The notes: generated from the letters alone by a model not told the origin. 64,000 bases of DNA from Propionibacteriales bacterium (GCA_026392415.1 JAPLCC010000026.1:19919-83918), one strand, 5' to 3'. Positions 16,286 through 24,911 are shown, counted from the stretch's first letter. A program made the numbers and translations.

Positions 16286-16591
16286 ATGGCATTCGTCTAC
16301 ATCCTGCAATGTGCCGATGACTCCTACTACGTCGGTAGCACCCACTCGCTGGACAAACGAGTGTGGGAACACAACGAAGGTCTCGGCTCGGCCTACACAA
16401 GACGACCAGCCAGGCGTCCGGTGACGCTCGTCTGGTCGTTCGAGTGCGCCAATGTCGCTGAGGCGTTTGCGATCGAGAAGCAGGTCCAGGGGTGGTCCCG
16501 GGCCAAACGAGAGGCCCTGATTCGCGGGGACTACGAGGCGTTGCCTGCGCTGGCGAAGAAGGACTTCGGACGGCCCAAGGTCGTCGAGTAG
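16286..16591 (+). CDS. GIY-YIG nuclease domain protein (UPF0213 type)
   Basis: 101 aa, a single minimal GIY-YIG domain: FVYILQCADDSYYVGSTHSL carries both Tyr motifs (VYIL and YYVGST), then KRVWEHNEG, YTRRPARRPV with the catalytic Arg region and AIEKQVQGW with the metal-binding Glu. Such small stand-alone proteins are common, mostly of unknown role. Notable context: near-identical copies of a 44-nt repeat flank the gene, and the last three codons and the TAG stop (GTCGTCGAGTAG) come from the downstream repeat copy. No strong ribosome site precedes the ATG. Confidence 0.85.
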   Translation: MAFVYILQCADDSYYVGSTHSLDKRVWEHNEGLGSAYTRRPARRPVTLVWSFECANVAEAFAIEKQVQGWSRAKREALIRGDYEALPALAKKDFGRPKVVE

Positions 16592-16624
16592 CGGGGAGCG
16601 CCAGCGAGCCGCGTATCGAGACGC
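16581..16624 (+). repeat. REP-like repeat copy 4, supplies the GIY-YIG stop codon
   Basis: Begins TCGTCGAGTAGCGGG and ends CGTATCGAGACGC, one mismatch to the copy at 16193-16236. Its first bases form the end of the GIY-YIG reading frame. Confidence 0.88.
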
Positions 16625-16640
16625 GGTGAGCCGGTTGCGG

Positions 16641-16689
16641 GCGTCTCGATATGCCCTCGCCTGGCGGCTCGGGCTACTCGACGAACCTG
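16641..16689 (-). repeat. REP-like repeat copy 5, inverted
   Basis: Begins GCGTCTCGATATGCC and ends GCTACTCGACGAACCTG, i.e. opposite orientation to copies 3 and 4, forming with copy 4 a head-to-head pair as in bacterial BIMEs. Confidence 0.82.
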
Positions 16690-16693
16690 GGCT

Positions 16694-16725
16694 GCCTGGC
16701 GGCTCGGGCTACTCGACGAACCTGG
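16694..16725 (-). repeat. REP-like repeat copy 6, partial
   Basis: The 32-nt segment starting GCCTGGCGGCTCGGGCTAC is identical to 16659-16690 inside copy 5, so the 3-prime part of copy 5 has been duplicated in tandem with a period of 35 nt. Confidence 0.85.
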
Positions 16726-16728
16726 CGG

Positions 16729-17112
16729 TCACAGCAGTGAGATTGCGAGCACCACTACGGCGATGGCGGGGAAGGTCAGCTGGGTGAGGGCCGCTCGGGC
16801 CTTGTCGGGCGAGGAGAGCAGCAGGACCAGGCCGGCGGCGACCATCGAGCCGGCGCCGGTGAAGACGAGTGCCGCACCCACGTCGTCGTGGTCGGCCGCG
16901 ATGAACCCGATGCCGATGGCGGTGACCACGGCGAGGAACAGGTTGTAGAAGCCCTGGTTGTAGGCCAGTTCCTTCGTTGCCTCGGCCTCTTCGGCGCTCG
17001 TGCCGAAGGTGGCGCGGGTCTTCGGACTGGTCCAGGTGAGCGACTCCATCACCCAGATGTAGACGTGGAGCAGGGCGGCGAGCCCGGCGAAGACGAGGGC
17101 GACAGCGGTCAT
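16729..17112 (-). CDS. DUF1304 family membrane protein
   Basis: 127 aa with four hydrophobic helices (about residues 4-22, 50-70, 78-97 and 108-126). The segments LHVYIWVMESLTW and ELAYNQGFYNLFLA are diagnostic of DUF1304, small integral membrane proteins of unknown role. It starts 13 nt after the SDR gene and is the last gene of the ABC transporter operon; its stop lies beside the partial repeat copy at 16694-16725. Confidence 0.88.
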   Translation of the reverse strand: MTAVALVFAGLAALLHVYIWVMESLTWTSPKTRATFGTSAEEAEATKELAYNQGFYNLFLAVVTAIGIGFIAADHDDVGAALVFTGAGSMVAAGLVLLLSSPDKARAALTQLTFPAIAVVVLAISLL

Positions 17113-17125
17113 GGCGGTCCTGCTT

Positions 17126-17965
17126 TCAGGCGGTGGCGTCGGTCAGGAGGGTCTCCAGGCCGACCGGGTCACTTCCCGTGAGCAGGCGTACGTCGTCGCT
17201 CACTGCGGCCAGTTCACCACGTGCGATGGCCGTGTACGTGGAGACCCACGCGTCGTACTGCCACTGCGGAGCGGGCCAGCGCTTGCGGGACTCGTAGGCC
17301 TCTTCGACGGTCTCGTCGTGGAAGGTCACCGTGCGACCGGTGTGGGCCGTCAGGATCCGGGCGACGTCGGTGAAGTCGATGGCCTCCGGCCCCGTCAGGT
17401 CGTAGGTCGATCCGGCATGACCGGCCGGGTCGAGCAGGACCGAGACGGCGCACCGGGCGATGTCCGAGCGGGCCACCGCAGCCACCCGACCGTCGCCCGC
17501 GGGTCCTCGGATCACGCCGTCCTCGCCGACGAAGTGAGGCAGCACGTCGAGGTAGAAGTTGTCGCGCAGGAACGTGAACTCCATCCCACTCGCCAGGATG
17601 TGTTCCTCGGTCGCCCAGTGGTCGCGGCCGAGCGTGAAGGTGCAGTCCGGCGCCGCGCCGAGGAACGACGTGTAGACGATGTGGCGCACGCCTGCGTCGG
17701 CCGCGGCGTCGATGAAGGAGCGGTGCTGGGCCAGCCGGTCGGCCGCCTCGGCGCCCGAGACCATGAACAGGGTGTCGACGCCGGCCAGCGCCGAGCGCGC
17801 GAGTTCGGCGTCGTCGTACGTGGAGAGCACGGGGGTGGCACCGACCAGCTCGGGCGCCCGGGCCAGGTCACGGACGAGCAGGCGTTGGGGCACCTCGCGC
17901 TCCGAGAGCGCTCGGGCAACCTGCTGCCCGAGCGCTCCCGTGGAGCCGGTGACGGCGAGGTTCAG
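17126..17965 (-). CDS. NmrA/QorB-like NAD(P)H-binding SDR protein
   Basis: 279 aa. The Rossmann motif LAVTGSTGALG lies at the very N-terminus, and no ATG, GTG or TTG fits there; a CTG at 17963-17965, forming a CTGA overlap with the stop of the upstream gene, is the best start. The sequence LVSG-type FMVSGAEAADRLAQH, HIVYTSFLGAAPDC, HWATEEHIL and LRDNFYLDVLPH follows the QorB-type quinone reductase family (atypical SDR). Likely binds NADPH and reduces quinones or senses redox state. Cotranscribed with the osmoprotectant-type transporter genes upstream. Confidence 0.8.
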   Translation of the reverse strand: MNLAVTGSTGALGQQVARALSEREVPQRLLVRDLARAPELVGATPVLSTYDDAELARSALAGVDTLFMVSGAEAADRLAQHRSFIDAAADAGVRHIVYTSFLGAAPDCTFTLGRDHWATEEHILASGMEFTFLRDNFYLDVLPHFVGEDGVIRGPAGDGRVAAVARSDIARCAVSVLLDPAGHAGSTYDLTGPEAIDFTDVARILTAHTGRTVTFHDETVEEAYESRKRWPAPQWQYDAWVSTYTAIARGELAAVSDDVRLLTGSDPVGLETLLTDATA

Positions 17966-18873
17966 AGCAGGTCCTCGTCGTTGAGCCAGTCCTTCGCGAT
18001 GGTCGCGGCCGGCAGCTTCTCCTCGACGCTGCGGGCGTTGAGCGCGATCAGGTCCTCGGCCGAGAGGGCCGCGCTGATCTCGTTGATGATCTCGGCGGCC
18101 TCGTCGCTGACGTCGTCGCTGGCGACCGGGACGACGGCCGACGCCAGGAACAAACCCTTGGTGTCCTCGAGGGTGACCAGGTCGTTCTTCTTGATCGACG
18201 GGTCGGCGGTGTAGATCAGGCCGATCTGGATGTCGCCGTCCTTGAGCGCCTTGACCGTCAGCGGGCCGCCGCTGTCCTCGATGGGCGTGAACGTCACGTC
18301 GACGCCGTAGGCGCTCTTCAGGCCCTTCGGGCCGTTCGGGCGGCTCTCGGCCTCGGAGTTGGCGCCGAAGAGCATCTTGTCGGTGACCTTCTTGAGGTCG
18401 TCGATCGTCGTGATGCCCCACTTGTCGGCGAACTCGCGCGTGACGACGTAGGAGTCCTGGTCGGTCGCGGGCGACTGGTCGAGCAGGCGCAGGCCGTCGG
18501 GCAGGGCCTCACCGAGCGCGGTGTAGACCTCGTCGGGCTTGGTCGCTGTGGCCTCGGGGTCGAGCGCCAGGAGCAGCGGTCCGGTGTACTCCGGGAACAG
18601 GTCGATCGCGCCGCTCTTGATCTCGGGCAGGTAGACCTCGCGCGGACCGATCTGGAACTGGCGCTCCACCTCGATGTCGTCGGCCTCGAGGGCCTGGGCG
18701 TAGATCTCCGCGACGATCTCGTTGGAGTAGTACGCCTGGGAGCCGATGACGACGGTTCCCTGCTCGCCCCCGTCGGAGGCCAGCGGGTCGTCGGAGCCGC
18801 CGCAGGCGGTGAGGGTGAGCGCGCCGGCGGCGGCGAGGGCCACTGCATTGCGCACCATGCGGATGCGGGTCAT
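17962..18873 (-). CDS. Osmoprotectant-type ABC substrate-binding lipoprotein (OpuAC/ProX fold)
   Basis: 303 aa. Start chosen at the ATG at 18873, which is preceded by GAAAGG; a TTG at 18879 would overlap the previous stop. Signal peptide with lipobox LTACGG, Cys at about 24, so a membrane-anchored lipoprotein. The body has VVIGSQAYYSNEIVAEIYAQ and a DLFPEYTGPLLLAL segment, as in binding proteins for glycine betaine, choline or related quaternary amines (OpuC/OsmF type). The downstream SDR overlaps its stop. Ligand not determinable from sequence. Confidence 0.88.
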   Translation of the reverse strand: MTRIRMVRNAVALAAAGALTLTACGGSDDPLASDGGEQGTVVIGSQAYYSNEIVAEIYAQALEADDIEVERQFQIGPREVYLPEIKSGAIDLFPEYTGPLLLALDPEATATKPDEVYTALGEALPDGLRLLDQSPATDQDSYVVTREFADKWGITTIDDLKKVTDKMLFGANSEAESRPNGPKGLKSAYGVDVTFTPIEDSGGPLTVKALKDGDIQIGLIYTADPSIKKNDLVTLEDTKGLFLASAVVPVASDDVSDEAAEIINEISAALSAEDLIALNARSVEEKLPAATIAKDWLNDEDLL

Positions 18874-18875
18874 GG

Positions 18876-19583
18876 TCAACCTTTCGAAGGCGCAGCCCCG
18901 GCGGGGCTGCGGGTCGGGGAGCCGGTGGAGCGAGTATGGCCCCGGCTGGCGCGCTGGAGGGCTCCCAGCGCGAGATCGAGCAGAAGTGCCAGACCGGCGA
19001 CGAGGAGCGCGCCGGCCAGCATCTGCGGGTAGTCACGGGTCTTGAGTCCCGCGAACAGGTAGCGGCCGAGCCCGGTGTCGGAGATGTACGCCGCCAGGGT
19101 CGCCGTGGCGACGATCTGCAGGGTGGCGGCGCGGATCCCGCCGATCAGCACGTCGGCGCCGAGCGGGATCTCGACCCGGGTGATCAGCTGCCACTCGCTC
19201 ATCCCGATGGCACGCGCCGCGTCGACGGCGCCAGCGTCGGCGGACTCGATGCCGGCGTAGGCGCCGGCGAGCAGCGACGGGAAGCCGAGGGCGACCAGCG
19301 CCAGCAGCGGCGCCTCGACGCCGATGCCGAGCCAGAGACCGAGCAGGGTGAGCAGCCCGAGGGTCGGCACCGCACGCACCGCGCCGGCGAGCGCGACCAC
19401 GACGAGGCGGCCGCGGCCGGTGTGGCCGATCAGGATGCCGAGCGGGATCGCGACGACGGCGGCGATACCGATCGCGGCGAAGGTGACCCAGAGGTGCTGG
19501 AGGAGGCGGGTGTCGATGCCGCCCGGCCCGCCCCAGTGGGCGCCGTCGAAGATCCAGCCGAAGGCGTCGCCGAACAGGCTCAT
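18876..19583 (-). CDS. ABC transporter permease (OpuCD/ProW type)
   Basis: 235 aa from the ATG at 19583, overlapping the stop of the first permease as ATGA. Six or so hydrophobic helices; the EAA-loop region reads AARAIGMSEWQLITRVEIPL, the coupling helix that contacts the ATPase. One of two permeases, as usual for OpuC/OsmVWXY-type importers. The stop overlaps the region just before the lipoprotein start. The C-terminal tail is Ser/Pro/Gly-rich. Confidence 0.9.
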   Translation of the reverse strand: MSLFGDAFGWIFDGAHWGGPGGIDTRLLQHLWVTFAAIGIAAVVAIPLGILIGHTGRGRLVVVALAGAVRAVPTLGLLTLLGLWLGIGVEAPLLALVALGFPSLLAGAYAGIESADAGAVDAARAIGMSEWQLITRVEIPLGADVLIGGIRAATLQIVATATLAAYISDTGLGRYLFAGLKTRDYPQMLAGALLVAGLALLLDLALGALQRASRGHTRSTGSPTRSPAGAAPSKG

Positions 19584-20242
19584 GCGGTCACCACCTTCTG
19601 TTTCTTCGTTCGTCGCTGCTGCCACGGGGTGAGCGCGGCGCCGATCGCGACGATGGCCAGGTCGAGCACGATCGCGAGCATCATCGTGCCGATGACTCCG
19701 GTCGCGACCTCCTCGCGGATGTTGCGCTGGAAGCCGTCGGTGAGCAGGCTGCCGAGGCTGGAGATGCCGACGAGCGCCCCGATCGTGACCAGGCTGACCG
19801 TGCTGACGGTGACGACCCGGATGCCGGACACCAGGACCGGCAGTGCGAGTGGCAGGTCCACGCGCCAGAACAGTCCGGTGCGCGAGTAGCCCATCGCCTC
19901 GGCCGCCTCACGGACCCGTTCGTCGACGGAGCGGAACGCGTCGGCCGCCGTGCCGGCGAGCAGGGCGGTGCCGTAGACCGCGAGCGCGACGATCAGGTTG
20001 GTCTCGCTGCGCAGCGGGACCGACAGCAGCACGGGGATCACGATGAGCAGGGGCAGGGCGGGGATGGAGTAGAGCAGGCCCGAGATGCCGAGGACGACGG
20101 TGCCGACGCGCGGCCAGCGCCAGGCGAGGCGCCCGAGCGCGATCGCGACCACGACGCTGATGAGGACGGCGGGTACGGCGAGGCGGACGTGGCGGCCCAG
20201 GAGGTCCAGGACCAGGTCGCGGTTGAGATCGAGCCAGGTCAA
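19580..20242 (-). CDS. ABC transporter permease (OpuCB/ProW type)
   Basis: 220 aa, TTG start at 20242 overlapping the ATPase stop (TTGA). Contains several helices and the coupling-loop segment EAAEAMGYSRTGLFWRVDLPL. With the second permease it forms the transmembrane channel for a small quaternary-amine or betaine-like solute. Ends with a basic tail (QQRRTKKQK). Confidence 0.9.
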   Translation of the reverse strand: MTWLDLNRDLVLDLLGRHVRLAVPAVLISVVVAIALGRLAWRWPRVGTVVLGISGLLYSIPALPLLIVIPVLLSVPLRSETNLIVALAVYGTALLAGTAADAFRSVDERVREAAEAMGYSRTGLFWRVDLPLALPVLVSGIRVVTVSTVSLVTIGALVGISSLGSLLTDGFQRNIREEVATGVIGTMMLAIVLDLAIVAIGAALTPWQQRRTKKQKVVTA

Positions 20243-21051
20243 CGGAGCACACCCACGGGTCGGTCGTCACCGTCGACGACGACCTGCTTGCCGTCGATGT
20301 CGACCGTCTTCAGGTTGCGCTCGGCCCGGTCGGTGCCGACGAAGTCGCGGACGAAGTCATCGGCCGGCGCGGCCACGATCTCCTGCGGCGTGCCGACCTG
20401 GGCGATGATCCCGCCGGTCTTGAGGATCACGATCTCGTCGCCGACGCGGAACGCCTCGTCGATGTCGTGGGTGACCAGCACGATGGTCTTGCCGAGCTCG
20501 GCCTGCAGCTGCAGCAGCTGGTCCTGCAGATCGCGCCGCACGATCGGGTCGACCGCGCCGAACGGCTCGTCCATCAACAAGATGTTGGGCTCGGACGCCA
20601 GCGCGCGGGCAACAGCGACGCGCTGCTGCTGGCCGCCGGACAGCTGGCCCGGATAGCGCTTCGCCAGGGAGTGGTCGAGGCCGACGACCGTGAGCAGGTC
20701 CATCGCAGCGGCGCGGGCCGCTGTCTTCGACGTGCCGTTGAGGATCGGCACCGTCGCGACGTTGTCGACCACCCGGCGATGGGGGAGCAGGCCACCTGCC
20801 TGCGGCACGTAGCCGATGGACCGGCGCAGGGCCACCTTGTCGAGGTCGCGCACGTCGCGCCCGTCGATCAGGACACTGCCGGTGGTGGCATCGACCATCC
20901 GGTTGACCATCCGCATCAGCGTGGTCTTCCCTGACCCGGACGACCCCACCAGCGCCAGGGTGCGGTGCGACGGAACCGTGCAGGAGAAGTCCGCCACGGC
21001 GACGGTCCCGTCCGGATAGGTTTTGCCAACGCCTCTGAACTCGATCCCCAT
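20239..21051 (-). CDS. ABC transporter ATP-binding protein (OpuCA/ProV type)
   Basis: 270 aa. Walker A is GSSGSGKTT (about residue 36), the Q-loop lies in IGYVPQAGGL, the signature is LSGGQQQR and Walker B is ILLMDEPFGAVDP, followed by a switch His in VLVTHDIDEA. The choline/betaine-type ATPases often carry C-terminal CBS domains; this one is short and lacks them, so osmotic gating through CBS is not expected. First gene of a six-gene operon running to the DUF1304 gene at 16729, with overlapping or closely spaced ORFs throughout. Confidence 0.9.
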   Translation of the reverse strand: MGIEFRGVGKTYPDGTVAVADFSCTVPSHRTLALVGSSGSGKTTLMRMVNRMVDATTGSVLIDGRDVRDLDKVALRRSIGYVPQAGGLLPHRRVVDNVATVPILNGTSKTAARAAAMDLLTVVGLDHSLAKRYPGQLSGGQQQRVAVARALASEPNILLMDEPFGAVDPIVRRDLQDQLLQLQAELGKTIVLVTHDIDEAFRVGDEIVILKTGGIIAQVGTPQEIVAAPADDFVRDFVGTDRAERNLKTVDIDGKQVVVDGDDRPVGVLR

Positions 21052-21136
21052 CCGGCCACCCTAGGGGGAGACGGGGACATTCCGGTGGCACGAAGTGCGA
21101 GGGTTTCTCTGTCGAGGTGTGAGAGGAAGGTGGGCC

Positions 21137-21970
21137 ATGTTGGTTCGCGGCAAGGTCTGGGTGGTCACCGGCGCTGGTAGCGGGATGGGGCGCGAGCTGG
21201 CCCTCGGGCTGCTGGCCAGGGGAGGCCGGGTCGCCGCCGTCGACCGGGCTCCCGACGGACTGGCGACCCTCGTGGCCGAGGCCGGTGCGGGCGATCGCCT
21301 GTCGGCCCACGTCGCCGACATCACCGACCCGGGCGCCGTACGCGCCCTGCCGGCCGCCGTCATCGAGGCGCACGGTGCCGTCGACGGCCTGGTCAACAAC
21401 GCCGGCATCATCCAGCCGTTCGTGCCCGTCATGGATCTCGATGACGACACGATCCGCCGCGTCCTCGACGTCAACCTGATGGGCACCCTCTCGATGTGCC
21501 GGGCGTTCTTGCCGCTGCTCGTCGCGCGACCCGAGGCTCACCTCGCGAACGTCGCGAGCATGGGTGGCTTCTTCCCGTTCCCCGGTCAGACCATCTACGG
21601 CGCCAGCAAGGCCGCCGTACGCCTGCTCACCGAAGGCCTGTACGCCGAGCTGCTCGACACCAACGTGCGGGTGACGGTCATCTTCCCGGGTGCGGTCGAC
21701 ACCTCGATCACCGAGAACTCCGGCGTCGAGCAGCCGGGATCCGGCGAGATCGACGAGGAGAAGGCGCGTCGCCTGATGACGTCTGCTCCCGACGCGGCCC
21801 GCGCGATGCTCGACGGCATCGAGCGCGACCGCCTTCATGTCTACGTCGGCAAGGACGCCAAGGTGATGAGCGTGCTGATCAAGCTGGCGCCGCGTCCGGC
21901 GATCCGTTTCGTGAAGAAGCAGATGGAGAAGCAGTTCGGCACCGCGGGTGTTTCAGTCGCCGATCGGTGA
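21137..21970 (+). CDS. SDR family oxidoreductase
   Basis: 277 aa from the ATG at 21137, preceded by GAGAGGAAGG; the longer frame is rejected. Classical SDR features: TGAGSGMGRELA for NAD(P) binding, VNNAGII, the Ser in NVASMGGFF and the catalytic YGASK. The C-terminal extension with a basic segment (RFVKKQMEKQFG) resembles SDRs acting on membrane-associated or lipophilic substrates. Substrate unknown. The 3-prime end overlaps the SnoaL-like gene on the other strand by 18 nt. Confidence 0.87.
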   Translation: MLVRGKVWVVTGAGSGMGRELALGLLARGGRVAAVDRAPDGLATLVAEAGAGDRLSAHVADITDPGAVRALPAAVIEAHGAVDGLVNNAGIIQPFVPVMDLDDDTIRRVLDVNLMGTLSMCRAFLPLLVARPEAHLANVASMGGFFPFPGQTIYGASKAAVRLLTEGLYAELLDTNVRVTVIFPGAVDTSITENSGVEQPGSGEIDEEKARRLMTSAPDAARAMLDGIERDRLHVYVGKDAKVMSVLIKLAPRPAIRFVKKQMEKQFGTAGVSVADR

Positions 21971-22351
21971 CGCGCTCGCCATCTCCACGATCCTCTCGAA
22001 CCGGGCGCCCATCGCGTCGGCCAGTGCGTGCGCGGCCTTGAGTGGGCGCACCATCACCATGAAGTCGGTGATCAGGCCGTCGTCGTCGAGGACGAGGAAG
22101 TCGCAGCCCGTGATCTGGAGGCCGTCGACCTTCGCCTCGAACACCAGCGCGTGGCCAGTGTCGTCGGCGAGCTCGCGGACGTAGTGGAAGTCCTCGAACA
22201 CCTCGATCACGTTGGCCAGGATGGCCGCGGTGATCGCCTTGCCCTCGTAGGGCTTGTGGGCCACCGGGCTGCGGAAGGTGACGTCATCGGCCAGCATCGC
22301 GGAGATGGCATCGACGTCGCGCGCCTCGACCGCGGCGCGAAAGTCGCTCAC
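21953..22351 (-). CDS. SnoaL-like/nuclear transport factor 2-fold protein
   Basis: 132 aa from the GTG at 22351, overlapping the preceding stop (GTGA). Short alpha+beta-barrel sequence: FRAAVEARDVDAISAMLADD, VTFRSPVAHKPYEGK and a terminal strand block (HALVFEAKVDGLQITGCDFL). SnoaL-like proteins are ligand-binding or isomerase-type enzymes. Third gene of the PadR-reductase unit, so it may act on the same enone-type compound. Confidence 0.82.
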   Translation of the reverse strand: MSDFRAAVEARDVDAISAMLADDVTFRSPVAHKPYEGKAITAAILANVIEVFEDFHYVRELADDTGHALVFEAKVDGLQITGCDFLVLDDDGLITDFMVMVRPLKAAHALADAMGARFERIVEMASASPIGD

Positions 22352-24351
22352 AGCGCCGCCGCCAGCTCGGTGCCCTGCTTGATCGCACGCTTCGCGTCCA
22401 CCTCGGCGGCGACGTCCGCGCCACCGATCAGGTGCACGGAGCCGGGGAAGTTCGAGGCCCGCAGGTCGTCGTACAGGCTGCGGACGGACTCCTGGCCGGT
22501 GCACAGCACCACGTGGTCGACGTCCAGGACCTGCTCACGACCGTCCACGGTGATGTGCAGGCCGGCGTCGGACACGCGGTCGTAGGTCACGCCGCTGACC
22601 TGGTGGACGCCGAGGTCCTTGACGATCGCGCGGTGCACCCAGCCGGTGGTCTTGCCCAGGCCCTTGCCCTGCGCCGACTCCTTGCGCTGCAACAGCCACA
22701 CCTCGCGCTTCGGCGTGCGCGGCAACTTGTCGGTCACGCCGCCGCGGATCACCGCGGGGTCGGCGACGCCCCAGTTGGCCTTCCACTCCTCGAGCGTCTC
22801 GGGGACGTGCGTGAGCAGCTCGGCGACGTCGAAGCCGATGCCGCCTGCGCCCATCACGGCCACCTTGGCTCCCACCTCGACCCGCCCGGTGATCGCGTCG
22901 GGGTAGGAGACGACCTTGGCGTGATCGATGCCCGGGATGGACGGCGTACGCGGGGCGACGCCGGTCGCGACGACGACCTCGTCGAAGCCGGTGAGCTGCT
23001 CGGGGGTCGCGCGGGTGGAGAGCTTCACGTTGACGCCGAGGACCTCCATCCGGCGGCGGAAGTAGCGCAGCGTCTCGGCGAACTCCTCCTTGCCGGGGAT
23101 CTGCATGGCCAGCCGGAACTGGCCGCCGAGCTCGTCGGACGCCTCGAACAGCGTCACGTCGTGGCCGCGCTCGGCCGCACTGACTGCGGTGGCGAGGCCG
23201 GCCGGTCCGCCGCCGACGATCGCGACGCGCTTGGCCGACCGCGTCGCGCTGAGCACCAGGGTCGTCTCGTGGCAGGCGCGCGGGTTGACCAGGCAGGAGG
23301 CCCGCTGGTTCTTGAACGTGTGGTCCAGGCACGCCTGGTTGCAGCCGATGCAGGTGTTGATCTCGTCGGCGCGGCCCGCGCGGGCCTTCGACACGATGTC
23401 GGGGTCGGCGAGGAAGGGTCGCGCCATCGAGACCAGGTCGATGCCCTGCTTCAGCAGGGATTCCGCGACGTCAGGGGTGTTGATCCGGTTGCTGGCGCAG
23501 ACCGGGATGCCGACCTCGGCCTTGAGTCGCAGCGTGCTGTCGGCCCACGCGGCACGCGGCACGCTGGTGACGATGGTGGGCACCCGCGCCTCGTGCCAGC
23601 CGATGCCCGTGTTGAACACGCTCGCGCCGGCCTCCTCGAGCTTGTGGGCCAGCTCCACGGTCTCGTCCCAGGTCTGCCCGTCGGGCACCAGGTCGAGCAG
23701 CGAGAGGCGGTACATCACGAAGAAGTCGGGCAGTTCCTGCCGGATCCGGCGGACGATCTCGACGGGGAAGCGCATCCGGGCCTCGGCCGATCCGCCCCAC
23801 TTGTCCGTGCGACGGTTGGTGCGGGAGGCGATGAACTGGTTGATGAGGTAGCCCTCGGACCCCATCACCTCGATGCCGTCGTACCCGGCCTTCTGCGCGA
23901 GCTTCGCGGAGTCGACGAAGTCCTCGATGGTCTTCTCGACGGCGCGGCTGGACAGCGCCGATGCCTTGAACGGGGTGATCGGGGACTTGGTCGCGCTGGC
24001 GGAGACGCTGAACGGCGTGTAGCCGTAGCGGCCGGCGTGCAGCAGCTGGAGCGCGATCTTGCCGCCCTCGGCGTGCACCGCCTCGGTGACCCGCTGGTGC
24101 CGGTGCGCGTTCATCCGCGTGGTCATCTGTGAACCGAAGGGCAGCAGCCAGCCACGGACGTTGGGGGAGTACCCACCGGTGACGATGAGGCCGACGCCGC
24201 CCCGGGCGCGCTCGGCGAAGTACGCCGCCAGCTCGTCGACGTGCCACGGGCGGTCCTCGAGACCGGTGTGCATCGAGCCCATCACGGCGCGCGACTGCAG
24301 GTCGAGGCCGCCGACGTTGGCGCGCGTGGTGAGGAGGGGGTAGGTGCTCAT
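22348..24351 (-). CDS. FMN/FAD/4Fe-4S 2,4-dienoyl-CoA reductase-type (OYE family) enzyme
   Basis: 667 aa, normal for the FadH-like class. An N-terminal TIM barrel of the old yellow enzyme family binds FMN (QLLHAGRYGY, GSEGYLINQF). A 4Fe-4S cluster motif follows: CIGCNQAC plus a Cys in SCLVNPRAC. The C-terminal half has two dinucleotide folds (AIVGGGPAGLATA and MGAGGIGFDVAELL) for FAD and NAD(P). Such enzymes reduce conjugated double bonds, as in 2,4-dienoyl-CoA. Overlaps PadR (ATGA) and SnoaL (GTGA) genes; I infer a substrate-induced enone/dienoyl reductase unit. Confidence 0.9.
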   Translation of the reverse strand: MSTYPLLTTRANVGGLDLQSRAVMGSMHTGLEDRPWHVDELAAYFAERARGGVGLIVTGGYSPNVRGWLLPFGSQMTTRMNAHRHQRVTEAVHAEGGKIALQLLHAGRYGYTPFSVSASATKSPITPFKASALSSRAVEKTIEDFVDSAKLAQKAGYDGIEVMGSEGYLINQFIASRTNRRTDKWGGSAEARMRFPVEIVRRIRQELPDFFVMYRLSLLDLVPDGQTWDETVELAHKLEEAGASVFNTGIGWHEARVPTIVTSVPRAAWADSTLRLKAEVGIPVCASNRINTPDVAESLLKQGIDLVSMARPFLADPDIVSKARAGRADEINTCIGCNQACLDHTFKNQRASCLVNPRACHETTLVLSATRSAKRVAIVGGGPAGLATAVSAAERGHDVTLFEASDELGGQFRLAMQIPGKEEFAETLRYFRRRMEVLGVNVKLSTRATPEQLTGFDEVVVATGVAPRTPSIPGIDHAKVVSYPDAITGRVEVGAKVAVMGAGGIGFDVAELLTHVPETLEEWKANWGVADPAVIRGGVTDKLPRTPKREVWLLQRKESAQGKGLGKTTGWVHRAIVKDLGVHQVSGVTYDRVSDAGLHITVDGREQVLDVDHVVLCTGQESVRSLYDDLRASNFPGSVHLIGGADVAAEVDAKRAIKQGTELAAAL

Positions 24352-24911
24352 GGGTTCTCCAGCTGTTCTTGTGCGGATGCAGCGGTGTGGGCGTCGAGGT
24401 ACTCGCTCAGCCAGCGGATCCAGAACTCCTCCATGAGGAGACCGCCGCGCAGGACGAGGTAGATGTCGAGGGCAGCGCCGGACAGCGCGCCGGGGTCGGG
24501 GAAGTCGCGGTTCTGCATGAACTCGTAGAGCGAGAGCCGCTTGGTGTGCTCGTCGAGCTGGCGACGCAGGTCGTCGACCAGCCCTGCGCGGTCTCCGAGG
24601 GAGGCCGCCCGCATCTTCACGCCGAGCGAGCTGCGCACCGGGTCCGGCACGGTCGGCTCGGCGATCCAGCGACGCAGCTCGGCCAGGCCCGCGTCGGTGA
24701 CTGAGTAGACCTTCTTGGTGGGGCGATCGACCTGGGGGACCGCCTCGGCGGTGATCCAGGCGTCGGACTCCATGCGTCCCAGCACGCGGTAGATCTGTTG
24801 GTGCGTGGCGGTCCAGAAGAAGCCGATCGAGGCGTCGAACCGACGGGTCAGCTCGGAGCCGGACGCGGCGCGCTCGCTGAGCGAGACGAGGATCGCGTGT
24901 TCGAGGGCCAT
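24348..24911 (-). CDS. PadR-family transcriptional regulator
   Basis: 187 aa. N-terminal winged helix reads LEHAILVSLSERAASGSELT and QIYRVLGRMESDAWI, then KKVYSVTDAGLAELRRWI, characteristic of PadR. The long C-terminal helical part is for dimerisation (Vir-C-terminal-like). It is the first gene of the unit with the dienoyl-CoA-reductase-type enzyme, so it probably represses its own operon through the palindrome at 24943-24954. Confidence 0.9.
   Translation of the reverse strand: MALEHAILVSLSERAASGSELTRRFDASIGFFWTATHQQIYRVLGRMESDAWITAEAVPQVDRPTKKVYSVTDAGLAELRRWIAEPTVPDPVRSSLGVKMRAASLGDRAGLVDDLRRQLDEHTKRLSLYEFMQNRDFPDPGALSGAALDIYLVLRGGLLMEEFWIRWLSEYLDAHTAASAQEQLENP

Noticed and set aside
16191..16725. 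Insertion sequence with GIY-YIG as a transposase
   Set aside because: No DDE, HUH or serine recombinase gene and no target-site duplication are visible, so it is reported as a repeat-associated nuclease, not an IS.
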